DNA of 64,000 bases, from positions 124,001 to 188,000 of the forward strand of contig JAFKKN010000002.1 of the NCBI GenBank assembly GCA_017305535.1, written 5' to 3'. The notes below the pieces were generated by a model, which made no database searches, had not been told where the DNA came from, and saw only the letters and a list, made by a program, of their open reading frames with translations. Positions 26,176-35,627 of this stretch are shown piece by piece (position 1 is the stretch's first letter; each line of letters begins with the position of its first letter). Source of the DNA: Hyphomicrobiales bacterium (GTDB lineage: Bacteria; Pseudomonadota; Alphaproteobacteria; Rhizobiales; Xanthobacteraceae). Both the position numbers and the translations under genes were made by a program.

Positions 26176-26320
26176 GACTCTTGCGCGTGAGTCGCCGCAT
26201 ATTGTAGCGTTTTGGCTATCGAGTACGACATCTCGTGCGGCAGTTTTGATTCAGCTCAAGTCCTGAGTTCGGCGTGAACGTCCGGTGCGCACCCCGCGTC
26301 CGGCGAGGGCTAAGGGATTC
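26176..26320. promoter_or_regulatory. Cluster of four GANTC (CcrM) methylation sites upstream of gcrA
   Basis: GACTC at 26176-26180, GAGTC at 26189-26193, GATTC at 26248-26252 and GATTC at 26316-26320 lie within 145 bp of the gcrA 5' region. GANTC is the CcrM methylation target through which GcrA controls promoters in Alphaproteobacteria. The remainder of the 520-bp argD-gcrA spacer shows no other gene. Confidence 0.6.
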
Positions 26321-26399
26321 TAACCGCAGGGATTTCGAACGAAAGACGTCGCAGCGCGGCTTCCTCCGGGGCGTCGCGCGATACGAAGGAAACAGTGCG

Positions 26400-26906
26400 A
26401 TGACAGTATTGACCTGGTCCGACGATCGCGTCGAGCAACTCAAGAAACTCTGGGAAGCCGGCCTCTCCGCCAGCCAGATCGCGGCGGAACTCGGCAATGT
26501 GACCCGCAATGCCGTGATCGGCAAAGTGCACCGATTGGGCTTGTCGGGGCGGGCCAAGACGCCGTCATCAGCGGCGCCGCGCCCGCGCAAGGTGCGCCCG
26601 GCGCAGCAGATGATGCGGGTATCGCGCCCGGTGTCGCGCGGCAACACCGCGCTCGCCCACGCCTTCGAAGTCGAAGTCGAGGTCGATCCGATCGCGCACG
26701 ACAACGTGGTGCCAATGAGCCAGCGGCTGACATTGCTGGAACTCAACGAGAGCACCTGTCACTGGCCGGTGGGCGATCCCAGCAATCCGGAATTCTTCTT
26801 CTGCGGCGGCAAGTCGCTGACGGGCCTACCCTATTGCGCGCATCATTCGCGCATTGCCTATCAGCCCGCCGCCGACCGCCGCCGTCAGCAGCCGAAGCAG
26901 CGCTGA
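26400..26906 (+). CDS. gcrA: GcrA cell cycle regulator
   Basis: A 168-residue DNA-binding regulator. The N-terminal 45 residues give the GcrA helix-turn-helix WSDDRVEQLKKLWEAGLSAS and NVTRNAVIGKVHRLGLSGRA, followed by a basic, Pro-rich linker and a C-terminal sigma-70-interaction domain with LNESTCHWPVGDPSNPEFFF and GLPYCAHHSRIAYQP. GcrA binds RNA polymerase holoenzyme and activates promoters carrying methylated GANTC sites. AAGGAAACAG precedes the ATG at 26400. The four GANTC sites upstream suggest methylation-responsive control of the gene itself. It converges on galE. Confidence 0.97.
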   Translation: MTVLTWSDDRVEQLKKLWEAGLSASQIAAELGNVTRNAVIGKVHRLGLSGRAKTPSSAAPRPRKVRPAQQMMRVSRPVSRGNTALAHAFEVEVEVDPIAHDNVVPMSQRLTLLELNESTCHWPVGDPSNPEFFFCGGKSLTGLPYCAHHSRIAYQPAADRRRQQPKQR

Positions 26907-26928
26907 GACAGGCGGACTTCGCCGGCGG

Positions 26929-27927
26929 TTACGCAGCCGATCTGCGCGGATGGGCGTGCTGGTGCCATGCCCATGCGGAACTCACGATCGTTTCCAGATC
27001 GGAATGTGACGGCTTGAAATCGAGCACCTCGCGTGCCGCCGACGGATCAGCGACGAGATAGGTCGGATCACCCATCCGCCGCGGCTCGATCCGGTGCGGC
27101 ACTTCGCGGCCCGTCACTGCGGCGATCGTCGCCAGAATCTCTTTCACCGAAAATCCGTGCCCGGTGCCGAGATTGAAACTGCCGCCGGCATGCCCCGCGA
27201 GCAGCAGCGTCAGCGCCTGCACATGCGCCGCCGCCAGATCGGTGACGTGAATGTAGTCGCGGATCGCGGTGCCGTCCGGCGTATCGTAGTCGTCGCCGAA
27301 CACCGCGAAGTCCGGCACATGGCCTTGCAGCGCCATCATCGCGCGCGGGATCAGATGGGTTTCCGGATCACGCAGCTCGCCGATGCTGCCGGAAGCATCC
27401 GCGCCGCTGGCGTTGAAGTAACGCAGGCAGAATGCGCCGACCCCATAGGCCCGACGATGATCGTCGAGCATCTGCTCGATCATCAACTTGGAACGCCCGT
27501 AGGGATTGATCGGCTGGCACGGATAGGTCTCGGGCAGCGCCTTGCTGTCGGCGTTGCCGTACACCGCGCCGGTGCTTGAGAACACCAGCCTGTTGCACCC
27601 TGCCGCGCGCATCGCATCGAGCAGCGCCAGGGTGCCGCCGACGTTGTTCGCGAAGTACTTGTGCGGATCGACCATCGACTCTCCGACCAAGCTCGCGGCG
27701 GCGAAATGCATCACCGCGACGATCGGATATTGCCGGAACGCCGACGCAAGCGCGTCGCGATCATGCAGATGACCTTCGACCAGCGGACCGGTGACGAAGC
27801 TGCGATGTCCAGTAGAGAAATTGTCGTAGACCACAGGCAGAAAGCCGGCGGCCTGCAACGCCTTGCAACCATGCGCGCCGATGTAGCCGGCGCCGCCGGT
27901 GACCAGAACCGCGGGACGATCGTTCAT
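26929..27927 (-). CDS. galE: UDP-glucose 4-epimerase
   Basis: A 332-residue short-chain dehydrogenase/reductase epimerase. TGGAGYIGAHGCKALQAAG binds NAD, the catalytic SSTGAVYGN and NPYGRSKLMIEQ give Ser/Thr and the YxxxK pair, and LRYFNASGADASG followed by HLIPRAM is typical of GalE. It interconverts UDP-glucose and UDP-galactose (or the GlcNAc pair) for polysaccharide synthesis. It faces away from the exopolysaccharide locus that begins at 28370 and may supply it with precursor. Its start at 27927 is clear. Confidence 0.93.
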   Translation of the reverse strand: MNDRPAVLVTGGAGYIGAHGCKALQAAGFLPVVYDNFSTGHRSFVTGPLVEGHLHDRDALASAFRQYPIVAVMHFAAASLVGESMVDPHKYFANNVGGTLALLDAMRAAGCNRLVFSSTGAVYGNADSKALPETYPCQPINPYGRSKLMIEQMLDDHRRAYGVGAFCLRYFNASGADASGSIGELRDPETHLIPRAMMALQGHVPDFAVFGDDYDTPDGTAIRDYIHVTDLAAAHVQALTLLLAGHAGGSFNLGTGHGFSVKEILATIAAVTGREVPHRIEPRRMGDPTYLVADPSAAREVLDFKPSHSDLETIVSSAWAWHQHAHPRRSAA

Positions 27928-28369
27928 GCGAAAACCCTATATTTGCTCGGAGTATCCACGGTCTGCGATTTCAGCGAATTCAACGCCCTGCTGTCATATT
28001 GACCCTCACAGCCGGAGTCTAGGTCGATCGCCATTCATGATTATAAGCGTTACGCCAACCTTACCGACACAACACCGATTGAGACGTCCCAGGCGATATC
28101 AGTGAACCGGCAGGACCGAGTTCAGACCCGGGCGTATCCGCGCGTGATGAGGCGCTTTGTCCTCCGCCTGCATTCAAGCGATGCTCCGTTTGATGCGAGA
28201 TACCATCATCTCTCGGTCCGCTGCCCCGTCGGCAGTCAATCCGGCAACTTCATGAGTGACCGCCACAAGTAATGGAGCCCGGAACGTCAATTCAAAATTA
28301 ACCGTAGATCTTTACCTTGCAGAGGATTGCAGTTTGGGTCCGTCGTGTCGCTCGAGTTGGGTTTTCCGC
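27928..28369. other. 442-bp divergent intergenic region between galE and the polysaccharide locus
   Basis: No convincing gene. It should carry both the galE and the co-polymerase promoters. An AT-rich patch with CAATTCAAAATTAACC lies about 80 bp before the ATG at 28370. I found no clear operator or terminator. Confidence 0.5.
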
Positions 28370-30439
28370 ATGTCGCTTGAAGAAAAGGGGGGCATCAGGA
28401 ACGCAGCCGACGACGCGCCAACCGCCGCTGGAGGCTCTGAGGGCGTCAGCCTTCGCGATCTGGCCAACATTCTCGTTCGGCGCAAGGCGTGGATTTTCGG
28501 AACAGCGGTCGCTTGCGTTATGCTCGCGGCCGGTTATCTGACTGTCACAAAATCGACTTACACATCCACCGCCGAGGTCTATGTCGATCCGCGTGATCGC
28601 CCGACCCCCAAGGAAGACCCCGGCGAGAAAAGCAGCGTGCCGGGAGACGGCCTGCTCCTCGTCGAAAGCCAATTGAAGATCATCACGTCCGGCAAGGTGC
28701 TTTCGCGAGTCGTCGATCAGATGAAGCTGTTCGAGGACCCGGAGTTCAACGGGCGCGACAGCTTCATCGCGAACATCAAGGCGATGCTCGGTTTCGGCGA
28801 TGCCGAGCCCCGTCTCGCCGCCTTGCGCCACTTGCGCCTGGCGACATCGACCAAGCGGAATGAGCGCTCCTACGTGATCGACATTTCCGTCTCGGCTCAT
28901 GAGCCGCAGCGGGCGGCGGACCTCGCCAATGCGATTGCCAACGCTTACCTCGAAGAACAAGCCAGCGCGAATGCCAACTTCAACCGGCGGATTTCCGAAG
29001 CGATCACGTCGCAGCTGGAAAGAATGCGCAATGCGGTCAGTCACTCCGAGCAGGCTGTCACCACCTATAAGGCGGCGAACAATCTGGTGGGCTCCCGCGA
29101 CAGGCTGGTCACCGATCAGGAGCTGACCGAAGCCAATACCCAGCTTAGCAATGCCAAGGCCAAGTTGGACGAGGCGGAGGCGCGCGTCAAACTCGTCGAT
29201 TCCATTGAATCCGGTGGCACACCGCTTGAATCCTTGCCCGAAGCCATCCAATCAAGCGCCATCGTGCAGTTGCGGGCGAGCGCTGTCGACGCATCGCGGA
29301 CTGAAGTTCAACTCGCGCGGGTCCTTGGCCCTAATCATCCCGCCTTGCAACAGGCGCAAGCGCAGGTACGCGATGTTCAGGCCGCGATCAAAAACGAGGT
29401 CAAGCGTATTGCCCAGGCCGTGCGCAACGTCGCGGCGAGCGATCGCATCAATGTCCAGAGCCTTCAGGCGCGTTTCAACTCGTTGAAGACGCTCACCCAG
29501 ACCAACGAAAAGGCGATGGTGCAACTGCGCGAACTCGAGCTCAAGGCGAACTCGGACCGCACGGTGTATGAAACCTATCTTGCCAAAGCGAAAGCGGCGA
29601 CCGAAGAGCAGGCCATCAACAACACGAACATCCGGCTGATTTCCCGGGCGATCCTTCCCGAACAACGAAGCTGGCCGAAGGCGACCCCTTTATTGGGCGG
29701 AGCGCTGTTCGGCGGCTTGTTCCTCGGCATCATGCTGGCGTTCCTGCGCGGCGCTTTGGAGCGGGTCGCGGGGACACCACCGAAGCCGAACGCCGGGGCC
29801 GAAGAAACGGAAAAACCACCCCTGCAAACCGTGGACGTTCATGCCGCCCGACGCCGGGAGCAACTTTCCCTCCTGAGGGCGGAGCTGCTGGCAGCACCAG
29901 CAGACCATTCCATCCTGCTCGTGCGGGCCTGGGATGACGAAGCGTTGAAGCTGGTCGCAATGGAGCTTGCGCGTGCCGTCGACGAGTGTGGCGAGAATGC
30001 CGTCGTGATCGATGCCGATCTGAAGGACAACACCGTATCGTCGCTCCTTCAGTTCAATCGTTATCTCGGCGTTCGCGACATTCTGGCGGGCCGAGCTTCC
30101 ATACGCGAAGCTGTTCATGCGATCGGGCAGACAGGGATAAAGATCGTTCCCGTCGGTGTGGCACCGTTGGCATCATTCGACCAGCAGATGCGGCACACTC
30201 TTCTGACAGCCTTGCGTCAGGCCCGAGGATTGGGGCGCGTCATCATCGATGGCGGAGAATTGGGCGCGATGCGGCCGGAATTGGGTCTCTATGCGATGGC
30301 GGATGAAGTCATCTTCCTCGAGACATCGCATGACGACCGGCCGTCCGACGTATCCCTGCTCGTCGATCTGTTGCACCATCGCCAGATCAAAGCCAAAGCC
30401 ATATCGATCGATCCGACATCGAACGCGCTCGCGGCCTGA
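28370..30439 (+). CDS. Wzc/GumC-like polysaccharide co-polymerase with degenerate tyrosine-kinase domain
   Basis: A 689-residue inner-membrane protein: a first helix near residues 40-62, a long periplasmic region with the Wzz fold and coiled coils (two helices rich in Ala/Gln/Glu at about 200-430), a second helix near 455-480 and a C-terminal domain of about 190 residues. That last domain resembles a BY-kinase, with VVIDADLKDNTVSSLLQF as Walker A' and VIIDGG as Walker B, but the Walker A lysine loop is replaced by VRAWDDEALKLVA and there is no C-terminal tyrosine cluster. It probably fixes chain length as a scaffold without kinase activity. The start at 28370 has no clear ribosome site. Confidence 0.85.
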   Translation: MSLEEKGGIRNAADDAPTAAGGSEGVSLRDLANILVRRKAWIFGTAVACVMLAAGYLTVTKSTYTSTAEVYVDPRDRPTPKEDPGEKSSVPGDGLLLVESQLKIITSGKVLSRVVDQMKLFEDPEFNGRDSFIANIKAMLGFGDAEPRLAALRHLRLATSTKRNERSYVIDISVSAHEPQRAADLANAIANAYLEEQASANANFNRRISEAITSQLERMRNAVSHSEQAVTTYKAANNLVGSRDRLVTDQELTEANTQLSNAKAKLDEAEARVKLVDSIESGGTPLESLPEAIQSSAIVQLRASAVDASRTEVQLARVLGPNHPALQQAQAQVRDVQAAIKNEVKRIAQAVRNVAASDRINVQSLQARFNSLKTLTQTNEKAMVQLRELELKANSDRTVYETYLAKAKAATEEQAINNTNIRLISRAILPEQRSWPKATPLLGGALFGGLFLGIMLAFLRGALERVAGTPPKPNAGAEETEKPPLQTVDVHAARRREQLSLLRAELLAAPADHSILLVRAWDDEALKLVAMELARAVDECGENAVVIDADLKDNTVSSLLQFNRYLGVRDILAGRASIREAVHAIGQTGIKIVPVGVAPLASFDQQMRHTLLTALRQARGLGRVIIDGGELGAMRPELGLYAMADEVIFLETSHDDRPSDVSLLVDLLHHRQIKAKAISIDPTSNALAA

Positions 30440-30515
30440 TACGCGCGACATCGCATCGGCTCGAATCGTCGGGCGAAACTGACGGTTGCGACGAAAGGCG
30501 CCGCGACGAGCCCGA

Positions 30516-31730
30516 TCAGGCGATACCCGCGTGATTCGTCACGGTGGATTGGCGTGCACCCGCCAAACTGAAGCAGTCCGCGATGCGCCGACGCGTGAAG
30601 TGTTGTCGACGATGAAATCGCCATCGCAGGCTGCGATCGACCGTAAACGAGCGTCTGTACCCGGCCATGCGCATGGCTTCGCTGTCGATCGCCTGCTTGA
30701 TCGGATCGGAATAGAAATCCTTTATCTTTTCCTTGCCCATCCCGGGTGTCTCGACCCACCGTGGAATGAGAACATTGCAGAGCCTGTCGATATCCGTCAG
30801 CAATCGTGTGACGCCCGTTCCGGCAGCGGGGCATGACGTCTGGAACGCATCGCCGACAAGGACGATGCCATCCTGATCAACGTGCTCGGCGACGGAAAGA
30901 TTCATCACCCAGCTTTCCACGCGATCAACCGGCGCTATCTTGCCAACGAAATCGGCAAGACCCGGCAAAACCTTGAACAACTCCACAACCGGCTCTCGGC
31001 GGAACTCACGAATCCAGGGATCATCCTGATCGAGGAAAGTGAAGAGGTTCGCACGCAGGAGCCCGGCGATCGGAAAGAGGCTGAGATAGTCGATCCGGTT
31101 TGAGGCACCCGCGCCGTAATAGGTGAGCGCTTGAAATGCCGGCGCCCGTCCCGCCTCCGGCTCAAACGTCAAACCGAACGATATCGATTGCTTTTCGGCC
31201 ACGATCCGGCGGCCAATACCAACCTTGTGCCGGACCGAATCCGCCATCCCTGTCGCCAGAATGATGAGATCCGGCGCAATGGAGCCATGTGTCGCCAAGG
31301 ATATGTGTTGCGTCCGCGGGCTCGTCTGAATGTCTCGAACGTCGTCGATGACCATATCGACCGACGCCGGCAGTTGCGCGCGGACGATGCGTACGATGTC
31401 TTCGTAGCGAATGCCCAAGTGCGGGTTTTGGGTACGATCAATGATATGCCCCGCACGGACGTTGAGAATGTCACGATACAATGTCGCTTCGGCGGCAACC
31501 GGGTCCAAAACTCCAAGCTCTCGCATGAGATCGAGTTGGCTCCCCGCGATCTTTTCAACACGAAACTGCTTTGGGTAGACCGCATGCTTGTCAATCAGCG
31601 TGACCCGATGGCCCGCCCGTCCCAGCACGACGGCCGCGAGAGAACCGCTCAGACCGGCGCCGATAATCGCGACATGCGCGCTCTTGCGAGAACCGGGCGT
31701 GAAGACTGTTTCGCGATCAGCTGACGTCAT
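30516..31730 (-). CDS. FAD-dependent monooxygenase-like protein in polysaccharide locus
   Basis: A 404-residue flavoprotein of the PHBH/UbiH-like class: AIIGAGLSGSLAAVVLGRAGHRVTL near the N-terminus binds the ADP part, GIRYEDIVRIVRAQL is the DG-type helix, and VLVGDAFQTSCPAAGTGV is the second FAD motif with the conserved GD. The substrate is unknown. Its place at the end of a row of glycosyltransferase and flippase genes on the minus strand is unusual, since such enzymes hydroxylate aromatic rings or halogenate. It begins 23 bp after the adjacent GT4 stop (upstream start at 31730, weak ribosome site). It might modify an aromatic substituent on the polymer or its lipid carrier; that is speculation. 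Confidence 0.82.
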   Translation of the reverse strand: MTSADRETVFTPGSRKSAHVAIIGAGLSGSLAAVVLGRAGHRVTLIDKHAVYPKQFRVEKIAGSQLDLMRELGVLDPVAAEATLYRDILNVRAGHIIDRTQNPHLGIRYEDIVRIVRAQLPASVDMVIDDVRDIQTSPRTQHISLATHGSIAPDLIILATGMADSVRHKVGIGRRIVAEKQSISFGLTFEPEAGRAPAFQALTYYGAGASNRIDYLSLFPIAGLLRANLFTFLDQDDPWIREFRREPVVELFKVLPGLADFVGKIAPVDRVESWVMNLSVAEHVDQDGIVLVGDAFQTSCPAAGTGVTRLLTDIDRLCNVLIPRWVETPGMGKEKIKDFYSDPIKQAIDSEAMRMAGYRRSFTVDRSLRWRFHRRQHFTRRRIADCFSLAGARQSTVTNHAGIA

Positions 31731-31753
31731 GTGAGCAACCAAAATATATCAGG

Positions 31754-32953
31754 TTAGGCGACAGCAACTTTCACCAGTTTGTTTTGCGGTGTGGCGCCGG
31801 AAAGAAGGCCCAACTCTTCGAGATATTGCTTCCCGATAGCTTCGATCGAGAAGAGCTGAAGGTGCTGCTTCAACTCGTTCGACAAGGCGGGTTTGGGTCT
31901 ATCCAGACTTGCGGCGATCGCTTGTGCAAGCGCATCGATATCGCCGACCGGAACGAGAGTACCGAAGCGACCATCCGCCAAAATCTCCCGGGGACCATGC
32001 GGACAATCCGTGCTGATCACGGGAGCTCCACATGCGAGAGCCTCCACGATGACGTTACCGAAACCCTCGGCACGCGACGACAGCACAAAAGCGGCGGCCT
32101 GCCTCATATAGGCGAGCGCGTTGGCCTTGTATCCGAGAAGATGAACGTAAGAGGCGATACCCAGCGAATCCGCCAGGCTTCGCAGTTTCTCGCGATCGCC
32201 GCCTTCACCCAGGATGACGAGGTGCGACGGTCGCTGCTTTACAACACGGGCAAAGGCTCGAAGCAGGCTTCCGTAATCCTTCTGCTCGTGCAACCGCCCC
32301 ACCGCCAGCACGAACGGCTCCCCGGGCGCGATTGCGGACGGCAGCTCCGGCGTCTGATCGGCCAACGCATCAAATCCCTTGTGAATGATCGGATTATAAA
32401 TGCGACGGATCGGCGTGCTGCCGACGCCCGGGAGGCCGCGGAGCTGTTCCGTCACGCCTTCCGATACGCCGATAAGCTCATCCGCAACGTGAAACGTGGA
32501 TGCAATGGCCGTCATCATCGGCCAACGGTGCATTTGCAACGGCCGCATTCCCGGCTCGGACAGGGAATTGTCGAGGCGAACGAGAAGCCGATGACGATGA
32601 GAACTGAACATCTTCCCGAGACACGAGATGATGTTGGCGTTTTCGACCGAGCTCAGGACAGCCGGTGGACGCGCGATCCGCAGATAGCGCAAATAGGCCG
32701 GCAGGCTGAACATCACCTTGAACGCGTCGAGACTGATCAACCGAACGCCCGGCGGCACCTTGTCTTTCAGGGAGCCAAAGTACTTGCAAACGACGAGATC
32801 AACCTTGAGCCCTTGATCAAGGAAATACTGCGCTAGATTGATCTGCACCCGTTCCGCTCCTCCGCTGTAAAGCGTGGGAAGGAAAAGAGCGATGTCGGGC
32901 GGTGTTCCGTCGGCGGCCAGCCGCGATACGGGAATACAGGCTGGTGCGGTCAT
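31754..32953 (-). CDS. GT4 family glycosyltransferase (locus member 1)
   Basis: A 399-residue GT-B retaining glycosyltransferase. ALFLPTLYSGGAERVQINLAQ is the N-terminal loop, FVLAVGRLHEQKDYGSLLRAFA starts the donor domain, LVILGEGGDREKLRSLA and GYKANALAYMRQAAAFVLSS follow, and RAEGFGNVIVEALACGAPVI contains the Glu-x7-Glu motif. It would add one sugar to the lipid-linked repeat at the cytoplasmic face. The ATG at 32953 overlaps the wzx stop as ATGA; the open frame running further upstream is only a shadow of that gene. Confidence 0.92.
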   Translation of the reverse strand: MTAPACIPVSRLAADGTPPDIALFLPTLYSGGAERVQINLAQYFLDQGLKVDLVVCKYFGSLKDKVPPGVRLISLDAFKVMFSLPAYLRYLRIARPPAVLSSVENANIISCLGKMFSSHRHRLLVRLDNSLSEPGMRPLQMHRWPMMTAIASTFHVADELIGVSEGVTEQLRGLPGVGSTPIRRIYNPIIHKGFDALADQTPELPSAIAPGEPFVLAVGRLHEQKDYGSLLRAFARVVKQRPSHLVILGEGGDREKLRSLADSLGIASYVHLLGYKANALAYMRQAAAFVLSSRAEGFGNVIVEALACGAPVISTDCPHGPREILADGRFGTLVPVGDIDALAQAIAASLDRPKPALSNELKQHLQLFSIEAIGKQYLEELGLLSGATPQNKLVKVAVA

Positions 32954-34272
32954 CGGATGTAACTCGTTATCATGATGTGTCGGGCAACGATCCCGGCGCC
33001 ATAGGAAATAATGATCGCGCTGGCCGCGCCGTTGAGCGCGAACGCCGGAATTAGGGTCACGTTGGCGAGAATTGACAGCGCGATGACGAATAATCCGCTG
33101 AAGAGCGTGAATGAATCCTTGTAGCGGCTGTAGAAAATAGTGCCCTGAACCTCGTAGGCCATGCGGAGCACGAAACCCAGCAACACCAGCCACAGCACCG
33201 GCATCCAATCCGCCACGAGAGGGCGGTCCAGGTAAGGAATAGCAATTTTCACCAGCCCACCGGCGGCGATTGCCAGCACGATCGAGATCGCGACGGTCTG
33301 AATAAGCAGAAGCCGGAAAAGAGCCCAGTAAGAGCGGTCCTGACGCACGTGCGCGTCGATCAGCCTGGGTCCGGATACCTGAATAATTCCGGTATCGACG
33401 AGATTGCTCAGAGCGTTCCCGATCGACCAGAACAGCACATAGACGCCGGTGAACTCCAGCCCCATGAACACGCTGACGAGATAGCGGTCGACGTACTGCG
33501 CCGCCGCATTGACGACGTCGTTCACATACAGGGTATGGGACGCCTTGAAGTAGTGAAAAAACCACTCCCGGCGCCCCCTCCCGGGCGTGGTGCTGAGCCA
33601 TGGCCAATCGCGCGTCGCCAGGGCGAAGCCGGCAATCGCAAGCAAACCGCCGCCCACCCAGAACATCAGCAGGATGTTCAAATCGCGAAAGGAGGGAAAC
33701 AGGAACGCGAGGATCATATAGACGCAGATCCACGCAGCGGTGCGGAAGAACATCAACACATTTGCCAGGCACGGCCGCAAAAGGTGATTGAGCAGAACGA
33801 ACAGATCGCCGTTCACGTGTTCAAGAAACACGATGGAGAGAACGATCGAAGCGAGAGCAAACTGATGGAGGTAGATGCCAATCCCGAGGCCGACAAAGCC
33901 GATAAGCCCGTAAATCGCGGCCTGGACGCCCCAGTAGAGACGAAGCACGCGAATGACTTCATCGAGTTGCTGCGTGACGGCGTTACGGCTCAGGATACGG
34001 ATCAGACCAAGACCGGCAGCAATCGGAAAGATCACCGCGGCACCGGCAACAAGGCCGTAGACCCCCAGCGTATGAAGGTCGAGAAATCTTGCGATAAAGA
34101 GCGTCAGCGCGAACTTCGCGACCAACGAGAGGCCGCGCAGCCCCATGATCGTCAGCGACGTCAATGTACGGCTGCTCAGCACCGAGCCTAATGTCACGTC
34201 GGCGAGCAAAGAGTTACCCTTTGCGAGAGGCGACAGGGCAGGTATATCGCGCCGCCCTGGCACGCCGATCAT
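32950..34272 (-). CDS. Wzx-like O-antigen/polysaccharide flippase
   Basis: A 440-residue polytopic membrane protein with about twelve helices, ordered as in the polysaccharide-transport (PST/MVF) family. GLRGLSLVAKFALTLFIARFLD opens the first helix pair and GLVAGAAVIFPIAAGLGL follows. It carries undecaprenyl-linked repeat units across the inner membrane. The gene overlaps the next glycosyltransferase by 4 bp and lies 21 bp after the preceding one, so the minus-strand genes are one operon. The N-terminal 30 residues before the first helix are hydrophilic and could start later. Confidence 0.87.
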   Translation of the reverse strand: MIGVPGRRDIPALSPLAKGNSLLADVTLGSVLSSRTLTSLTIMGLRGLSLVAKFALTLFIARFLDLHTLGVYGLVAGAAVIFPIAAGLGLIRILSRNAVTQQLDEVIRVLRLYWGVQAAIYGLIGFVGLGIGIYLHQFALASIVLSIVFLEHVNGDLFVLLNHLLRPCLANVLMFFRTAAWICVYMILAFLFPSFRDLNILLMFWVGGGLLAIAGFALATRDWPWLSTTPGRGRREWFFHYFKASHTLYVNDVVNAAAQYVDRYLVSVFMGLEFTGVYVLFWSIGNALSNLVDTGIIQVSGPRLIDAHVRQDRSYWALFRLLLIQTVAISIVLAIAAGGLVKIAIPYLDRPLVADWMPVLWLVLLGFVLRMAYEVQGTIFYSRYKDSFTLFSGLFVIALSILANVTLIPAFALNGAASAIIISYGAGIVARHIMITSYIR

Positions 34273-34293
34273 GAGAATCGTTGAGCAAGGAGT

Positions 34294-35469
34294 TCATCGA
34301 ATCGCCTTCTCGACGGCATTCCGACCGGCAATCTGTTCCCGATTCTTTTGGTCCAGGCGGCCAGCCGGCGCCGATTTTGTTTTACGGGCTTTTTCGACAA
34401 GACCGTCGTACAGTTCGGCCAGGTCGCGATTCATCCGCTCTCCGCGAAACATGGTCTCGAAGGTCGCGCGCGCCGCTGCGTTCATCGCCGAGCGGTCGGC
34501 ATTTTCGAGTATCGTCAGAGCGCGATCGAGGAAGCCGGGCTCGTTGATATCCATCAGAACGCCGTTGACGCCGCTTTTGATAAAGTACGGAAAGGCGCCG
34601 TGACTGCTGCACATCAATGGGCGGCCGGAGCGGAGCACTTCGATGGCAAGCAAAGGCATGCCCTCCCATCGCGACGGCATCACGACAGCATCGGACTCCT
34701 CAAACATCGTCGTCAAAGTCTCGCGCGGCACCCAGCCCTTGAGATTGACATTGGGAGGTATCGTCAGATCGCGATTGTCGACGATTTTCGCACCAACCAA
34801 ATCCAAAGTTGCGCGGCCCGGCTTGAGCCGTTCGAAGTCACGCAACAGGAGATCGATGCCTTTCTGTGAATCGAACCGTCCGACGAAAAGCAACCGCGTC
34901 GGACCATTCGATGGCGGCGCTTCAAGCTCGGGGAGCGATGTCACGTCCTTTATGCCGCTGACAATCAGCTTGGTATTGTCGAGGGAGATGCCGACGCCTC
35001 GAAGAAGCGGTGCTTCATGAGGAGAGATGTTCACGATAGCGTCGGCGCGGCGGCCGAGCGTGCGTTCAAGGATTGCGTAAAGACGGGTTACGATGGTTTG
35101 CCGGGGCCGATCAAATGCCCAGCAATGTGCACAATAGACAATGCGCGGCCGCGAAGGCGATTTGCGAATGACCAATCGGCCGATCGCGCCGGCAAAGCTG
35201 CTGTGTAAATGGACGATGTCGGGCTTGTGCCGCTTGATGTTTGTCCGAATCGCCGAGGCGAGTGCCACGATCGAACGAATATCACGGCCGGTTCGCGGAT
35301 AGGTTTCGACGACGCAATTGATCGAAGCCGCGATTGCACCGCGCTGACTTTCCGGTGCCAGCACCATGACATTATCCGCCCCGAACTGCTGGGCTTGGTA
35401 CGGCAGTATTTCCTCGAGATACGAGGCTGGGCCGCCAATCAGGCTTTCGCAGACGTGAAGGATTTTCAT
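34294..35469 (-). CDS. GT4 family glycosyltransferase (locus member 2)
   Basis: A 391-residue GT-B enzyme starting MKILHVCESLIGGPASYLEE, the common N-terminal pattern of GT4 EpsD/EpsF-like enzymes. HKPDIVHLHSSFAGAIGRL, LLFVGRFDSQKGIDLLLRDF, and SRWEGMPLLAIEVLRSGRPL with the donor-site Glu residues are visible. ATG 35469 is used because GCGAGAGC stands upstream and the family begins here; earlier in-frame ATGs give an unlikely extension. It acts at the cytoplasmic face on a lipid-linked oligosaccharide. Spacing to wzx is 21 bp. Confidence 0.91.
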   Translation of the reverse strand: MKILHVCESLIGGPASYLEEILPYQAQQFGADNVMVLAPESQRGAIAASINCVVETYPRTGRDIRSIVALASAIRTNIKRHKPDIVHLHSSFAGAIGRLVIRKSPSRPRIVYCAHCWAFDRPRQTIVTRLYAILERTLGRRADAIVNISPHEAPLLRGVGISLDNTKLIVSGIKDVTSLPELEAPPSNGPTRLLFVGRFDSQKGIDLLLRDFERLKPGRATLDLVGAKIVDNRDLTIPPNVNLKGWVPRETLTTMFEESDAVVMPSRWEGMPLLAIEVLRSGRPLMCSSHGAFPYFIKSGVNGVLMDINEPGFLDRALTILENADRSAMNAAARATFETMFRGERMNRDLAELYDGLVEKARKTKSAPAGRLDQKNREQIAGRNAVEKAIR

Positions 35470-35627
35470 ACTGCTCTCGCTACCATCTAGAAGGGGCAGC
35501 AATTCCGGAAGCCACCCCGCTGCATGCTCGACGTTCGAACGCATAGGATACTTACTTCCTCCGCATCGAAAATGGACGGCAAAAAGCAAAACAAGGTGAA
35601 TGCGAAGACGCCAAAAATGCCGCTGTA

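Noticed and set aside
26929..27927. galE as a member of the exopolysaccharide operon
   Set aside because: It is transcribed in the opposite direction and separated by 442 bp, so only a functional link is likely.
31754..33772. GT4 glycosyltransferase extended upstream into wzx
   Set aside because: The family start lies at 32953; the extra 270 residues are out-of-frame translation of the flippase gene.
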